Source: Ascoidea rubescens DSM 1968 (Eukaryota > Ascomycota > Saccharomycetes > Ascoideales > Ascoideaceae). From it: a DNA stretch of 64,000 nucleotides. The stretch spans positions 62,001 to 126,000 of the forward strand of contig NW_017962927.1 of NCBI RefSeq assembly GCF_001661345.1, given 5' to 3'. Position 1 is the stretch's first letter; every line of letters starts with the position of its first letter. The notes below the pieces were generated by a model that saw only the letters and a program-made list of their open reading frames with translations, was not told the origin of the DNA and searched no databases. This document shows positions 50,779 through 60,063 of this stretch, one piece after another. Position numbers and translations under genes: made by a program.

Positions 50779-53700
50779 TCATGTGTGTTTTCTCTTAAAA
50801 AGACTCTTCTTCACCCTGAAAATACGATAGAAAACCAACATTGCAAAAACATTAAACACAATAAACACCCAAATTAATCCAAAGTTTCTCCATCTGTCAC
50901 TCCATTCAATGTTGAAATTGGCCATAAATTGATCTCCTGTCGTGTACACACAGTACTCGCAATTCTCAGTATCATTGGGATTGGCAATATATCCTCCAAA
51001 ATTATCAACAAATGTATCACTATACTCAATACATGTTTGACCTTCTGGTGGATTGAAAATTGTATAGTCCTTTGGTACACATCTAACTTCAACTCCATGC
51101 AATAATGCTCCAGTCAATGATTGAACAAAATATGTCAACGGTGATACTCTATACATAAACTTCCAAAATGTTGGGATATATCTGTATGGTTGAACAATAC
51201 CTGCAAAGGCAAACATAAACGTGAATAATAACCCATAAATAGCTTCTGCTGATGCCAAATCTGGTAAGAAATAAACAATCCATAACCCGAATGAAATATA
51301 AAATAATGGGAAAATAACTGCAACCATCAAATAATAATATCCTGCAAATTCTGGCGAATTATTCACTTTCAAAGTGAAATACAAACAACAGAAGAAAATC
51401 GCTGATCCAACAAGCGAATAAGGAATCTCGGCAATAAGTTGCGAAATTAATAATGTGGACCAGTGATAGGTGTTACTTGAACTTTCTCTGGCCTCAAATA
51501 GTTCTCTTGCATCAATTGCTCGTTCTTGGATTTGCCCTATTAATGGGAATGAAATACCAATTGATAAGAAAACACAAAACACTGCATTTTGTAATCCGGA
51601 AAAACTTGTTTTCAAATTGAAAAATGTCCATCCGAAGAAAAGACCACCAAAAATTAAAAGAGAAAATTTAGCAACAACATAAGTTGGATCACGATAAAAC
51701 TGTCTGAATGTTCTTACCAATACGTGCTTCAATTGTGTGCTGTAAGGTGTTGCAAATGTTTTTTTCAACTCAATTTTTTCAGCATCATCAGTGTTGGTCA
51801 TGGATTGTCCTTGACGAATTAATAAATCAGTTTGGTTATTTTCTTCAACAAATTCAGTAGAGTTAATCCATTTTTCATTCCAGTCTTCATTAACGACTGA
51901 TGTAGCACCAGCACCAATAACATCAAGAATATATTCTGCTGGATTTTCTGCATCGCTACATCTTCTGGCCCCATTTTTCTCAAAATAGTTTAAAACAACA
52001 TTGGAACTACTTCCAATATCTCCAAAATAAACTGTTTGTCCACCCTTTTTCAATAATAATAACCTATCAAATTGCTCAAATAATGTTGCTGATGGTTGAT
52101 GGATAGTACAAATAATGCATTGTCCTGCATCTGCTAATCTTCTTAAAAGTTTAACAATAGCCCAAGCTGATTGGAAATCTAACCCTGATGTTGGCTCATC
52201 CAAAAACAATAATAGTGATGGTTTGGCCACTAATTCAACACCAATTGATAATTTTTTTCTTTGTTCAACATTCAATCCAGATCCAACCTTTCCAACAACT
52301 GCATTTGCAAATGATCTCATTTGCAACACATCAATAATCTTTTCAACATAATCCATTTTTTCTTCTTCTGAAACACTAGTTGGTCTTCTTAATCTTGCTG
52401 CAAATTGCAATGATTCTCTAACAGTTAATTCGGCAATATGTAAATCTTGTTGTTGAACATAGCCAGTTGAACGTTTAAACGAAGAATCCAAATCCTTACC
52501 GTTAACAAGAATATCACCAGAAACAACACCGACATTAACTCTTTCGGATAATACATTTAATAAAGTCGTTTTACCTGCACCAGACTCACCCATAAGAGCA
52601 GTTAAAGTACCAGGTTTAACATATCCAAAGATATTGTCTAATAACTTGACCTTTTTGTCACCTTTAACAGTGATCTCATAATCGATATTTTTCCACATAA
52701 AAGTATCCCTGCCCTTTAAATCGTTAAAAGTAATATCATCACTAGATTCATTTTTTTCAATTATTTTGTCTGAAGGTAGTCTTTCACCACTTTCAATATC
52801 ATCTTTCACAATTTTAGAGGCAATAGCAGATTCTGTGGTTCCCTTTTTAAATAATAATCTTTCACCGCCACCTTTTGGTAGCTTTAAGATTTCCATGCCA
52901 TGAATAGTTAAAACTAAAAAGAAAACCCAAAATCCGATTAAAATACCGAAATTTCTCCAAAGATGAGAATATTCATAGCCATAAGAAAGAGATGCATAGT
53001 CATCGCCTAAAACGTAGTTTTCACCAATATTTGAACCAACAGCAACGCAGGCTTGGTTGATTATAGAAACACCTTCATATCCAGGACCTGAGGGAACTAA
53101 GGTAGAACAATCCATTCTTCGACCATGAAATTCATTGGCAACGACAGCTTCAAAACTATAAGTGACGGGATTAATATAAGAGAGCCATTTAAAGTGCCAA
53201 TGCATTGCAGGTCTTTGAATAACATAACCTGTATAGACAAGAATAACAACCAAGGCTAGACCAGTAACCGATTTTGCAGTTGAAATATTGGCACAATATA
53301 CACCAAAGGCTAAGAAGAGAGAATATAATACACAATAAGTTACGAATAAGAAAAGGAAAAATATAAAGAATTTCCCAGCTTTTCTTTCTAAATTGGATAA
53401 AAAGTAGACAATAAGGGAAAGAATAACAGTTAATGTTAGCCGCAACGGTATATCAGCTAAAGTTGAAGCAATTGCTTCAGCACCAGGATGGTAAAAGGTA
53501 TAAGCTTTTTGTTTTAAAAGAACAAAACGGATTTGAAAAAAGTTGATGACACTGACCATTGGAGTAAAAGTGAAAAGAAAAGTAGCAAAAAATAATAAAC
53601 CGCCTCTAGAGAAGAAGGAGTCTGTATTATTTGGGAGATTATAAAACATGGAACCAATAACTAAAGACTCAACTGTCATTGAAAAGATTTGTATAACTGT

Positions 53701-55212
53701 ATAATAAGGATCGCCTAAAACTCTTTGAAAACCTCTAATGGTTAATAATTTAAATTGTTCAAGAAGATTGATTGTATATTTTGATTTATGTCTTTGAAAT
53801 TTCATTTTAGCTTGTTTAGTGGATTCATCGAACAATTGCTGAGTTGGAGATAAAGCACATTCTTGTTCATATTCGTTGATTTCTGTGATTAAATTTTGAT
53901 AATCTTGGGATTTTAACCAATAGTCTTCAAATTCTTGAGCAGTTCTCGGGACTTTATTTTCAAAACCTGGTTTAGCAATTCTTTCTTCTGAATCAGTGAC
54001 ACCGGTAAGGAATTCAGTTGTTGATTGTCTTGGAAGAGAAGCATAACCCATATTTTCAAAAAACCGTTTAGCTTGTTCAATTGGACCAAAATAAATTTGG
54101 TAGCCATCATACAAGATGGTGACTTTATCAAAGGTTTCATAAATTCTTTCGCCGGCTTGATAGAGGGTTACTAAGGAAGAATGTTTTAAGAAATTTGTTG
54201 CGATTCTAATAGCTTGAGCATATTCTAAAGCAGTGGAGGAGTCGAGACCTCTGGTTGCATTATCCCAACAATAGATGCAAGCCCTTGAAGCCAAGGCTTC
54301 GGCAATGGAGACTCTTTTTCTTTCACCACCGGAGACACCTCTGACAAAATCATCACCAACTTTAGTGTTTCTAACATGATTGAGACCAAAAACAGTTGTT
54401 AGGATATCCATTAATGCATTGATATACTGATCTCTGGTATAGCCTTTAATTCTAAGTTTGGGGACTTTACAGGTAATTGCAAATCTTAAAGTTTGTTCGA
54501 CAGTTAAATGTGGAAAATGAGCATCATTTTCTGGGTTATAAATAACATCAGCTTTAAAATACTTCATCATTTGATCTTGAGGGATAGTGTCATATTTAAT
54601 ATCAGCATCTATAGCAGAATATTGCGAGGCTTCACCAGCGACTGTTTTCAATAAAGTTGAGCAGCCAGAACCCGGTTTACCTAAGACAAGACACATTTCA
54701 CCTGGTTTAACTATACCATTGATATTTTTGATAATTTGTTTTTGATTGTTTTTAGCGTTTTTAAGGGTTTTGATGTTTTGATAAATATTTAGGAAACTTA
54801 AAATATCAGGGGAGAAAGAAGAGGCTTCATTTTGACCATAAACGTTTACATTTTTAAAAATTATACCTGCTTTCTTTATATGAATATCTTCAACATCAGA
54901 CATTCGAACAAATTTTCTCAAAATTTTTTGTAAATCAAAATCATTGATGTCAATATTAAAAGTGTTTGTCGTCAAGTTAGTTCTTTGGGATAATGTTTTG
55001 GATAAGGATTGAATTTGGTCGAAGACACCACCTTCTTGATGGACATTTGAGGTCAAAATTCTCATAATTTCACCTCTTTGATCTTCATCATCAACTAAGT
55101 CTTGATCGGAACTAATTTGATCATTTCTGTTATCAAGAATTAAATCACTTACCTTGCCATGGAATGAATTGATAGTTGAACTATCATCAGAGATTTTATT
55201 AGCAACCAGCAT
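50779..55212 (-). CDS. SNQ2: Snq2-like pleiotropic drug resistance ABC transporter (PDR/ABCG)
   Basis: The 1477-residue full-size exporter has reverse (NBD-TMD)2 order. NBD1 has a degenerate Walker A (GKPGSGCST, about residues 177-185) and signature VSGGERKR. NBD2 has a canonical Walker A (GESGAGKTT, about 875) and the degenerate signature LNVEQRKK with LLFLDEPTSGLD. These asymmetries are standard for PDR pumps. Six spans follow each NBD. A large loop with PSGPGYEG and Cys residues precedes NBD2, and the second external loop has NPPEGQTC and a CEYCVY motif. Alignment is closest to Snq2/Pdr18 (for example GYVQQQDLHIAELTVRESLQ and CTIHQPSATLFEQFDRLLLL) rather than Pdr5 or Pdr12. The start is the ATG at 55212; four open codons upstream lack an ATG. 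Its second codon is CTG. Confidence 0.95.
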   Translation of the reverse strand: MLVANKISDDSSTINSFHGKVSDLILDNRNDQISSDQDLVDDEDQRGEIMRILTSNVHQEGGVFDQIQSLSKTLSQRTNLTTNTFNIDINDFDLQKILRKFVRMSDVEDIHIKKAGIIFKNVNVYGQNEASSFSPDILSFLNIYQNIKTLKNAKNNQKQIIKNINGIVKPGEMCLVLGKPGSGCSTLLKTVAGEASQYSAIDADIKYDTIPQDQMMKYFKADVIYNPENDAHFPHLTVEQTLRFAITCKVPKLRIKGYTRDQYINALMDILTTVFGLNHVRNTKVGDDFVRGVSGGERKRVSIAEALASRACIYCWDNATRGLDSSTALEYAQAIRIATNFLKHSSLVTLYQAGERIYETFDKVTILYDGYQIYFGPIEQAKRFFENMGYASLPRQSTTEFLTGVTDSEERIAKPGFENKVPRTAQEFEDYWLKSQDYQNLITEINEYEQECALSPTQQLFDESTKQAKMKFQRHKSKYTINLLEQFKLLTIRGFQRVLGDPYYTVIQIFSMTVESLVIGSMFYNLPNNTDSFFSRGGLLFFATFLFTFTPMVSVINFFQIRFVLLKQKAYTFYHPGAEAIASTLADIPLRLTLTVILSLIVYFLSNLERKAGKFFIFFLFLFVTYCVLYSLFLAFGVYCANISTAKSVTGLALVVILVYTGYVIQRPAMHWHFKWLSYINPVTYSFEAVVANEFHGRRMDCSTLVPSGPGYEGVSIINQACVAVGSNIGENYVLGDDYASLSYGYEYSHLWRNFGILIGFWVFFLVLTIHGMEILKLPKGGGERLLFKKGTTESAIASKIVKDDIESGERLPSDKIIEKNESSDDITFNDLKGRDTFMWKNIDYEITVKGDKKVKLLDNIFGYVKPGTLTALMGESGAGKTTLLNVLSERVNVGVVSGDILVNGKDLDSSFKRSTGYVQQQDLHIAELTVRESLQFAARLRRPTSVSEEEKMDYVEKIIDVLQMRSFANAVVGKVGSGLNVEQRKKLSIGVELVAKPSLLLFLDEPTSGLDFQSAWAIVKLLRRLADAGQCIICTIHQPSATLFEQFDRLLLLKKGGQTVYFGDIGSSSNVVLNYFEKNGARRCSDAENPAEYILDVIGAGATSVVNEDWNEKWINSTEFVEENNQTDLLIRQGQSMTNTDDAEKIELKKTFATPYSTQLKHVLVRTFRQFYRDPTYVVAKFSLLIFGGLFFGWTFFNLKTSFSGLQNAVFCVFLSIGISFPLIGQIQERAIDARELFEARESSSNTYHWSTLLISQLIAEIPYSLVGSAIFFCCLYFTLKVNNSPEFAGYYYLMVAVIFPLFYISFGLWIVYFLPDLASAEAIYGLLFTFMFAFAGIVQPYRYIPTFWKFMYRVSPLTYFVQSLTGALLHGVEVRCVPKDYTIFNPPEGQTCIEYSDTFVDNFGGYIANPNDTENCEYCVYTTGDQFMANFNIEWSDRWRNFGLIWVFIVFNVFAMLVFYRIFRVKKSLFKRKHT

Positions 55213-57185
55213 TATGATTGCCAATGAATAAAATCAAAGGACGAGATAAATAAAAGGATAAAGGTTAAAAGAATTTGATATTAATTGTTACTTATTAGAT
55301 ATGAAAATAAGAAGTTTGATATGATGTGATATGAAATGAAGTTAAACAAAAATAGAGATAAAGAAGTTTTTGGATATTTATATTATGAAAATTTGGGAAA
55401 TCGGGAAATCAGAAAATCAGGAAATTGGGAAACAGAATTGCAATATTAAATTAATAATACGGATTCTCTTAATTTCTTTTGGCTTCTTTTACTTCGAACA
55501 TACAGTTGAAGGAAAAGTTAATTAATAATCAAAAGGATAGAGAGGAATAGTGAAGCTCAATATGGATGAATACCAATTGAATTTTAGAGTTATCTCAAAT
55601 AGCTCAATAAAAGATGAAGTAAAGGGTAAGAGTAGCTTCAAATAAATCGAGAAAGAGCAAGTAAGATACACAAGAAATAAAGAGCTTTTGTAGCAGATTC
55701 TCCACGACAAAGCACCAGTAGAAGTAGCTGTTTCTTCTTTCCTCTTCCCTTGTTTTTGTTTCTTCTTTTTCTTTTCTTTCTCTTCTTTTTCTGCCTGATT
55801 TGAAGCATTTTTCGTTAATGTCTAGTCGAAACTTTCGTTTCACTTCCTCGAACGCTGCAGGGAAGCGCGTTTAGACGCAAACCTTCAAAGCAGAAGCCTC
55901 ATGATGCATAAAAAGCAGGCAACTCATGTTGAAATGCTGAAGTGCTGCAGACGCAATCCAATTAATAATCAATGCAACCGAAATTGTTCCTTTACCGTCT
56001 TTTTCTTCCTGCCACTTTTTTCTTCCTACCCGTTCTTAGACCATAAACACGGAACCAAACTTTGCTGATTCCACAAGCTTCCAAGGCCTGTGATTGGCTG
56101 TTTAGCTGTTTTTATTAGTAATTGGACCTTTTGGTCTGCTTCAAGCTTCATTTGGATTGTATTTTGGGTTTTAACGGTGTTTTATCCGTCCCGCAATTCT
56201 TGCAGTGTTCTTTGAGAGCACAAGTCAAATATTGGCCAGATAGCCTTTTGCAAAAAAACTACAATAGATCAGACCCTCTGATGTCGCTTTGCAGACAACA
56301 AAAGAGATTCTTATGACCACAGTTGTACACAACTCGTCGCGGATTGAAAACAACAATCAGAGTTGTGTTGGTAGTTGAAGGCAATGCTCAATTGGTTTTT
56401 GGAACGCTAAATCCATCAATCAAAAGATGTGATTCTTCGTCTTGTGTATCGTGGTTCAACTGCAAATTGTGGGAGTTTCCGCTCTTCGGCTAAATATACT
56501 GGCAGCGGAATATTATTGCTGACAACTAGGGTTTCTAAGACTAAATGAACGGCTGTTGAATAGGTCATGGTCTATTATAGCTGTTAGCAGTTATATGTCG
56601 GATAACGGCTAGAACTGTTTTTTTGAAGAGAGCAAAGTATGGAAAATGAAATTGTCGTTTACGATTTTATAACCACATTAGCAATTTCATGTATTTTTGT
56701 TGCTTTGATCATAGACCCAATAAGAGAAGCTGAGTGTTATTGAAAACTTTTCAAGACAATTTAAAACAATTTGAATCTAATTCATCATTTTCAATTTTAA
56801 TTTGTAAACATTTTGATCATTATTTTAGTTTTCAAGAATCTGTATTTCCTAAATAGGATTCAATACAATTTTTGAACATTCTCCAGCTGTTTTCTCTCGT
56901 TTTTTTTTCAATTATTATTTTGAATACCGGAGTCCATTATAGTGGTATCAACAGATATGTGCATATCATATGCAAATGCGCAGAACTTGCGCGTTTGATA
57001 TGCATATATCCATAGCTGAGGTTCTTTTTCTTATAACTCGTATAACCAATCAAGCAAGAGAATGAAAATGGGCATGCGTTTTAAGTCGATAAACTGGTGA
57101 TGGTGTTGATACATTGTTTTCTTTGATAAACTGATATATATCATTTGGTGTAAACTCTGCCTATTGAATATAATAATCAGACAAA
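55213..57185. other. Large divergent promoter region SNQ2 / ERG28
   Basis: Nearly 2 kb without a credible gene. The first 600 bases are AT-rich, with a T/C-rich block at 55735-55800. 55840-56330 is GC-richer and has overlapping frames of about 60-80 codons that resemble nothing. 56330-56640 is mixed. From 56640 it is AT-rich. No exact TCCGCGGA drug-response element was found; the nearest is TCGCGGA at 56337-56343. ERG28 sites are given separately. Confidence 0.45.
56960..57044 (+). promoter_or_regulatory. ERG28 promoter: sterol element and imperfect inverted repeat
   Basis: TCGTATA at 57038-57044 is an exact core of the sterol regulatory element bound by Upc2 and Ecm22, about 140 bases ahead of the ERG28 ATG. 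Just upstream (about 56963-57011) is an imperfect inverted repeat built on ATATGCAAATGCGCA and TGCGCGTTTGATATGCAT. The 7-mer also occurs elsewhere by chance (23861), so location next to an ergosterol gene is the main support. Confidence 0.5.
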
Positions 57186-57611
57186 ATGTTTGTTGTTGGG
57201 TTAATTCAAGATCAGGTTCCAAAATTGCCAGGTTATTTACCTAAATGGCTATTCTTCATAGCCATTGTTTCAATTTTTAATTCGGTTCAAACGTATTTTT
57301 CTGGGTTAACATTAACAAGAAGAGTTTATGAAAACAAACCCTTAGAGACAACCAATTTAAGTGCCAGGACCTTTGGAACATGGACCATGTTATCTGCTAT
57401 AATTCGTTATTACGGGTCATTTAATTTAAACAATGCTGTTGTTTGGAAAATTGTTTTAAGTTCATATCTTATAGCTTTTGTTCATTTTAATTTGGAGTTA
57501 TTGGTTTACAAAACTGCTAAGTTAGGCAAAGGTTTTGCTGGGCCATTAATTGTTTCAACGGTTACCATTAGCTGGATGTTGTTAACTAGAGATTATTATC
57601 TTTCATTATAG
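57186..57611 (+). CDS. ERG28: Erg28, scaffold of the sterol C-4 demethylation complex
   Basis: The 141-residue ER membrane protein holds Erg25, Erg26, Erg27 and Erg6 together. It matches S. cerevisiae Erg28 (148) throughout: PGYLPKWLFFIAIVSIFNSV, QTYFSGLTLTRRVYENKPLE, TTNLSARTFGTWTMLSAIIR and LGKGFAGPLIVSTVTISWML. Four hydrophobic spans are visible. The N-terminal 17 residues differ from yeast, as usual. The ATG at 57186 is the only sensible start. It converges on BCY1, with a microsatellite between the stops. Confidence 0.97.
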   Translation: MFVVGLIQDQVPKLPGYLPKWLFFIAIVSIFNSVQTYFSGLTLTRRVYENKPLETTNLSARTFGTWTMLSAIIRYYGSFNLNNAVVWKIVLSSYLIAFVHFNLELLVYKTAKLGKGFAGPLIVSTVTISWMLLTRDYYLSL

Positions 57612-57640
57612 GTATATAAAACAATTTTTATATTTATTAA

Positions 57641-57752
57641 TGAAAATAAGTGAGTAAGTAAATAAATAAATTAATAAATGGATAAATAAATAAATAAAGT
57701 GAGTAAGTGAGTAAGATAAGTAAGTAAGTAAGTGGGTAGATAGATAGATAGA

Positions 57753-57795
<43 letters not shown>

Positions 57796-57808
57796 AATAA
57801 ATAAATAA
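57641..57808. repeat. AAGT/AAAT microsatellite between ERG28 and BCY1
   Basis: Imperfect tandem GTAA, GATA and AAAT tetramers fill the convergent gap almost completely. Reverse-strand frames here (Leu/Ile/Tyr-rich) are artefacts of the repeat. Confidence 0.9.
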
Positions 57809-57835
57809 TGATAAGAAATTGATAATAATAACTCA

Positions 57836-59386
57836 TTAATGTTCACGAGTTGGATCTTGTCTTTTTAATACTTCCTTTGCTGGACCCAATAATCTTTGGA
57901 AACCATTTTTGGATAGAGTAGCAACTTTAACAATAGTTCTAGCAGTTACAGTAGCAGCTCTTGGTTGATCGTTTAATAGAGCAATTTCTCCAAAGTAATC
58001 GCCCTTTTTCAAGGAAGTGATTAATCCCTCATTTTTTTTAGTAACATCGGCCTCACCAGATTCAATAAAATAGAAATTTTCACCAATATCGCCTTCAACG
58101 ATGATATTAACGCCAGGATGATAAATTTCACTTTGCAAAGCATCAGCTAGTTTGCTTCTTTCATAGGGGGATAGCATTGATAGAACTGGAACGTCTTTAA
58201 GAAAGACTTCAAACATTGCTCTCTTTTTAGCTGTACCTTCTAGTAAAATTCTTCTAAATGTTAGTCTGTCCAAAGCCCATAAAATACATTCAGTTACAGC
58301 GACAACGGTTGCAGCTCTTGGAGAGTTGTACATCAAGGCTAGCTCACCAAAGGATGAACCAATACCAGAGGTGGAGACCTTTTCATCATTGACATAGAAA
58401 TCTACGGTTCCACTTTCAACTACATAAAAGTAGTCACCTTCGTCACCTTGTTTGATGATTTCTGCGCCCTTTGAGACTCTCTTTTCTTGTAGAGCATGGA
58501 TTACGGTGTTGAGAGCTTCTTCATCGAGGTTTGAAAACAAAAAGTTTTTTGTTACGGAAGTATTTAGTCTTTTCAATTGGTCTTTGGATAGGTGACGAAC
58601 TGGGGGTTTCCAGGAATCATTTTGAAAGGAAGAAGGGTTTAATGTTTCAGCAGAAACAGAGGATCTTCTTGCTAAGTTGTATTGAGTTGGAAATTTTGAT
58701 AAAGCAGAGGCAGAAGCAGCAAAGCCTGCACCTGGGGGAGTGTTTGCTATATTGATTTTTCTTGCAGAAGATGGGATGGTTGAAGGAGAAGAAGAACCGG
58801 ATTTGATTATTGGGTTAGTGTGAGGATCATTATCACGGAACGGTATCTTAAAAGCAAGAGGTGGTATGGGTTTATCATCATCATCATCATTGTCATTGTC
58901 ATTGTCATTGTCATTGTCATTGTTATTAGTATTATCATTAGTATTATTATTATTAGTATTATCATTATTAGTTTTGGTATTGATATTGGTTTTGGTATTA
59001 TTGTTATTGGTGCTTGTGTTACTATTGGTATTATCATTTGAATTACTGTTCTTGTTGCTGATGATATTTTTATTGGTGGTATTTGGATTATATTTGGCAA
59101 AAGGACTGGAGGATATTGGACTTGTATCAAACATGTTACTTTTCAAATGGAAGGACTGATCGGTGGGCGATTTAATTGAATTAATGTTATCACTAAAACT
59201 GTCATTAAAGAAGAGATTTTTATTGTTTTCGTTGCTACTGTTATTTTTCAAAAGTTCTTCCCTTTGTTTTTGTAGTCTTGAATTAAAATAGTTGGCGCAA
59301 AATTGAATCACGTCTTTGGGTTGATTGGTTAGGACTTCTTTATTTAGGGTGTTTAATTCATTGACATAATCCTTAGGGAGAGACAT
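57836..59386 (-). CDS. BCY1: Bcy1, regulatory subunit of cAMP-dependent protein kinase
   Basis: The 516-residue protein inhibits the Tpk catalytic subunits until cAMP binds. The N-terminus ([18 protein letters not shown] and [20 protein letters not shown]) is the RIIa-type dimerisation helix pair. A long linker with Asn/Thr and Asn-Asp repeats follows. The inhibitor site is RRSSVSAET with Arg240, Arg241 and Ser243, so the pseudosubstrate position carries a phosphorylatable Ser as in yeast Bcy1. Two cyclic-nucleotide domains follow, each with its phosphate-binding cassette: [16 protein letters not shown] and [16 protein letters not shown]. Length exceeds S. cerevisiae (416) by the linker repeats. 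The frame is open 107 codons upstream, but that stretch is Cys/Phe/Leu junk read from the purine-rich leader, so I take the ATG at 59386. Confidence 0.97.
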   Translation of the reverse strand: MSLPKDYVNELNTLNKEVLTNQPKDVIQFCANYFNSRLQKQREELLKNNSSNENNKNLFFNDSFSDNINSIKSPTDQSFHLKSNMFDTSPISSSPFAKYNPNTTNKNIISNKNSNSNDNTNSNTSTNNNNTKTNINTKTNNDNTNNNNTNDNTNNNDNDNDNDNDNDDDDDKPIPPLAFKIPFRDNDPHTNPIIKSGSSSPSTIPSSARKINIANTPPGAGFAASASALSKFPTQYNLARRSSVSAETLNPSSFQNDSWKPPVRHLSKDQLKRLNTSVTKNFLFSNLDEEALNTVIHALQEKRVSKGAEIIKQGDEGDYFYVVESGTVDFYVNDEKVSTSGIGSSFGELALMYNSPRAATVVAVTECILWALDRLTFRRILLEGTAKKRAMFEVFLKDVPVLSMLSPYERSKLADALQSEIYHPGVNIIVEGDIGENFYFIESGEADVTKKNEGLITSLKKGDYFGEIALLNDQPRAATVTARTIVKVATLSKNGFQRLLGPAKEVLKRQDPTREH

Positions 59387-59887
59387 TTTGAGAAGAAGTG
59401 AAGAGTGAGATTGGAAAAGATAATGGTGGTAAACACAGCAGTGTTGATGGAAATAAAGAGAAATGTAAAAATAAGAATAAGAATAAGAGTACGAGATAGA
59501 ATAATGAGTAAAATGAGATAAAAGCAGTAAACAGAGTAAATCAGATAAGTAGTTATAAAGAACTCGCAGTGGGTGTCTAAGAAGAAAAAAAAAGATGAGA
59601 AGGAGGCAAAACAAGAAGCGGAGGAGAAGGGAATTGAGGCAGTAGAAACAGAAGCAGCAGAAAAGACAGAAATAGCACAGGAAGCAGAAGCAGCAGAAGC
59701 AGCACAACAGAGGGTCTGGCGGTGGAAAGTCTTATCGAGAGAGAAGAAAAAACGAACCAGCTCCTTTCAGCTCCAAACCCAATTCCTCACAAAAGCGTTT
59801 TTTTTTCAAACGGTCGCAAATCGGAACGCCTGACTCGGACCAGAATACGTGACTATATACTTTTATGCTCTGCATTGAGCAGCAAGC
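59387..59887. promoter_or_regulatory. Upstream region of BCY1
   Basis: Forward-strand purine run at 59575-59715 made of GAAGCAG, GCAGAAG and related words, the best example of a motif family seen at other 5' ends. An ACGTGACTATATAC stretch near 59848-59861 may serve tRNA-Leu or BCY1. No credible gene. Confidence 0.5.
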
Positions 59888-59969
59888 GGTTGGATGGCCG
59901 AGTGGTCTAAGGCGCCAGGTTAAGGTCCTGGTCTCTTCGGAGGCGCGAGTTCGAACCTCGCTTCAATCA
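59888..59969 (+). tRNA. tL(AAG): tRNA-Leu (AAG), intronless
   Basis: An 82-base class II tRNA: acceptor GGTTGGA/TTCAATC, D arm with GGCCGAGTGG, anticodon stem CCAGG/CCTGG, anticodon AAG at 59922-59924, variable arm TCTCTTCGGA, T arm GCGAG-TTCGAAC-CTCGC and discriminator A. A T-run follows. A34 (as inosine) reads CUU, CUC and CUA but not CUG. S. cerevisiae lacks this isoacceptor, while several other yeast lineages have it. Confidence 0.97.
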
Positions 59970-60063
59970 TTTGTTTTTGTTTTTTGGTGGTGTTTGTGCC
60001 GCCTGTGCTTCTTGTGGAGGGCGAGAGCAAGCTACTGTGCAAACTGAACGTCGATTGTGCTAT

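Noticed and set aside
59387-59707. N-terminal extension of BCY1 by 107 codons
   Set aside because: The residues are Cys/Phe/Leu/Tyr runs from the purine-rich leader and have no ATG, whereas the ATG at 59386 begins the conserved dimerisation helix.
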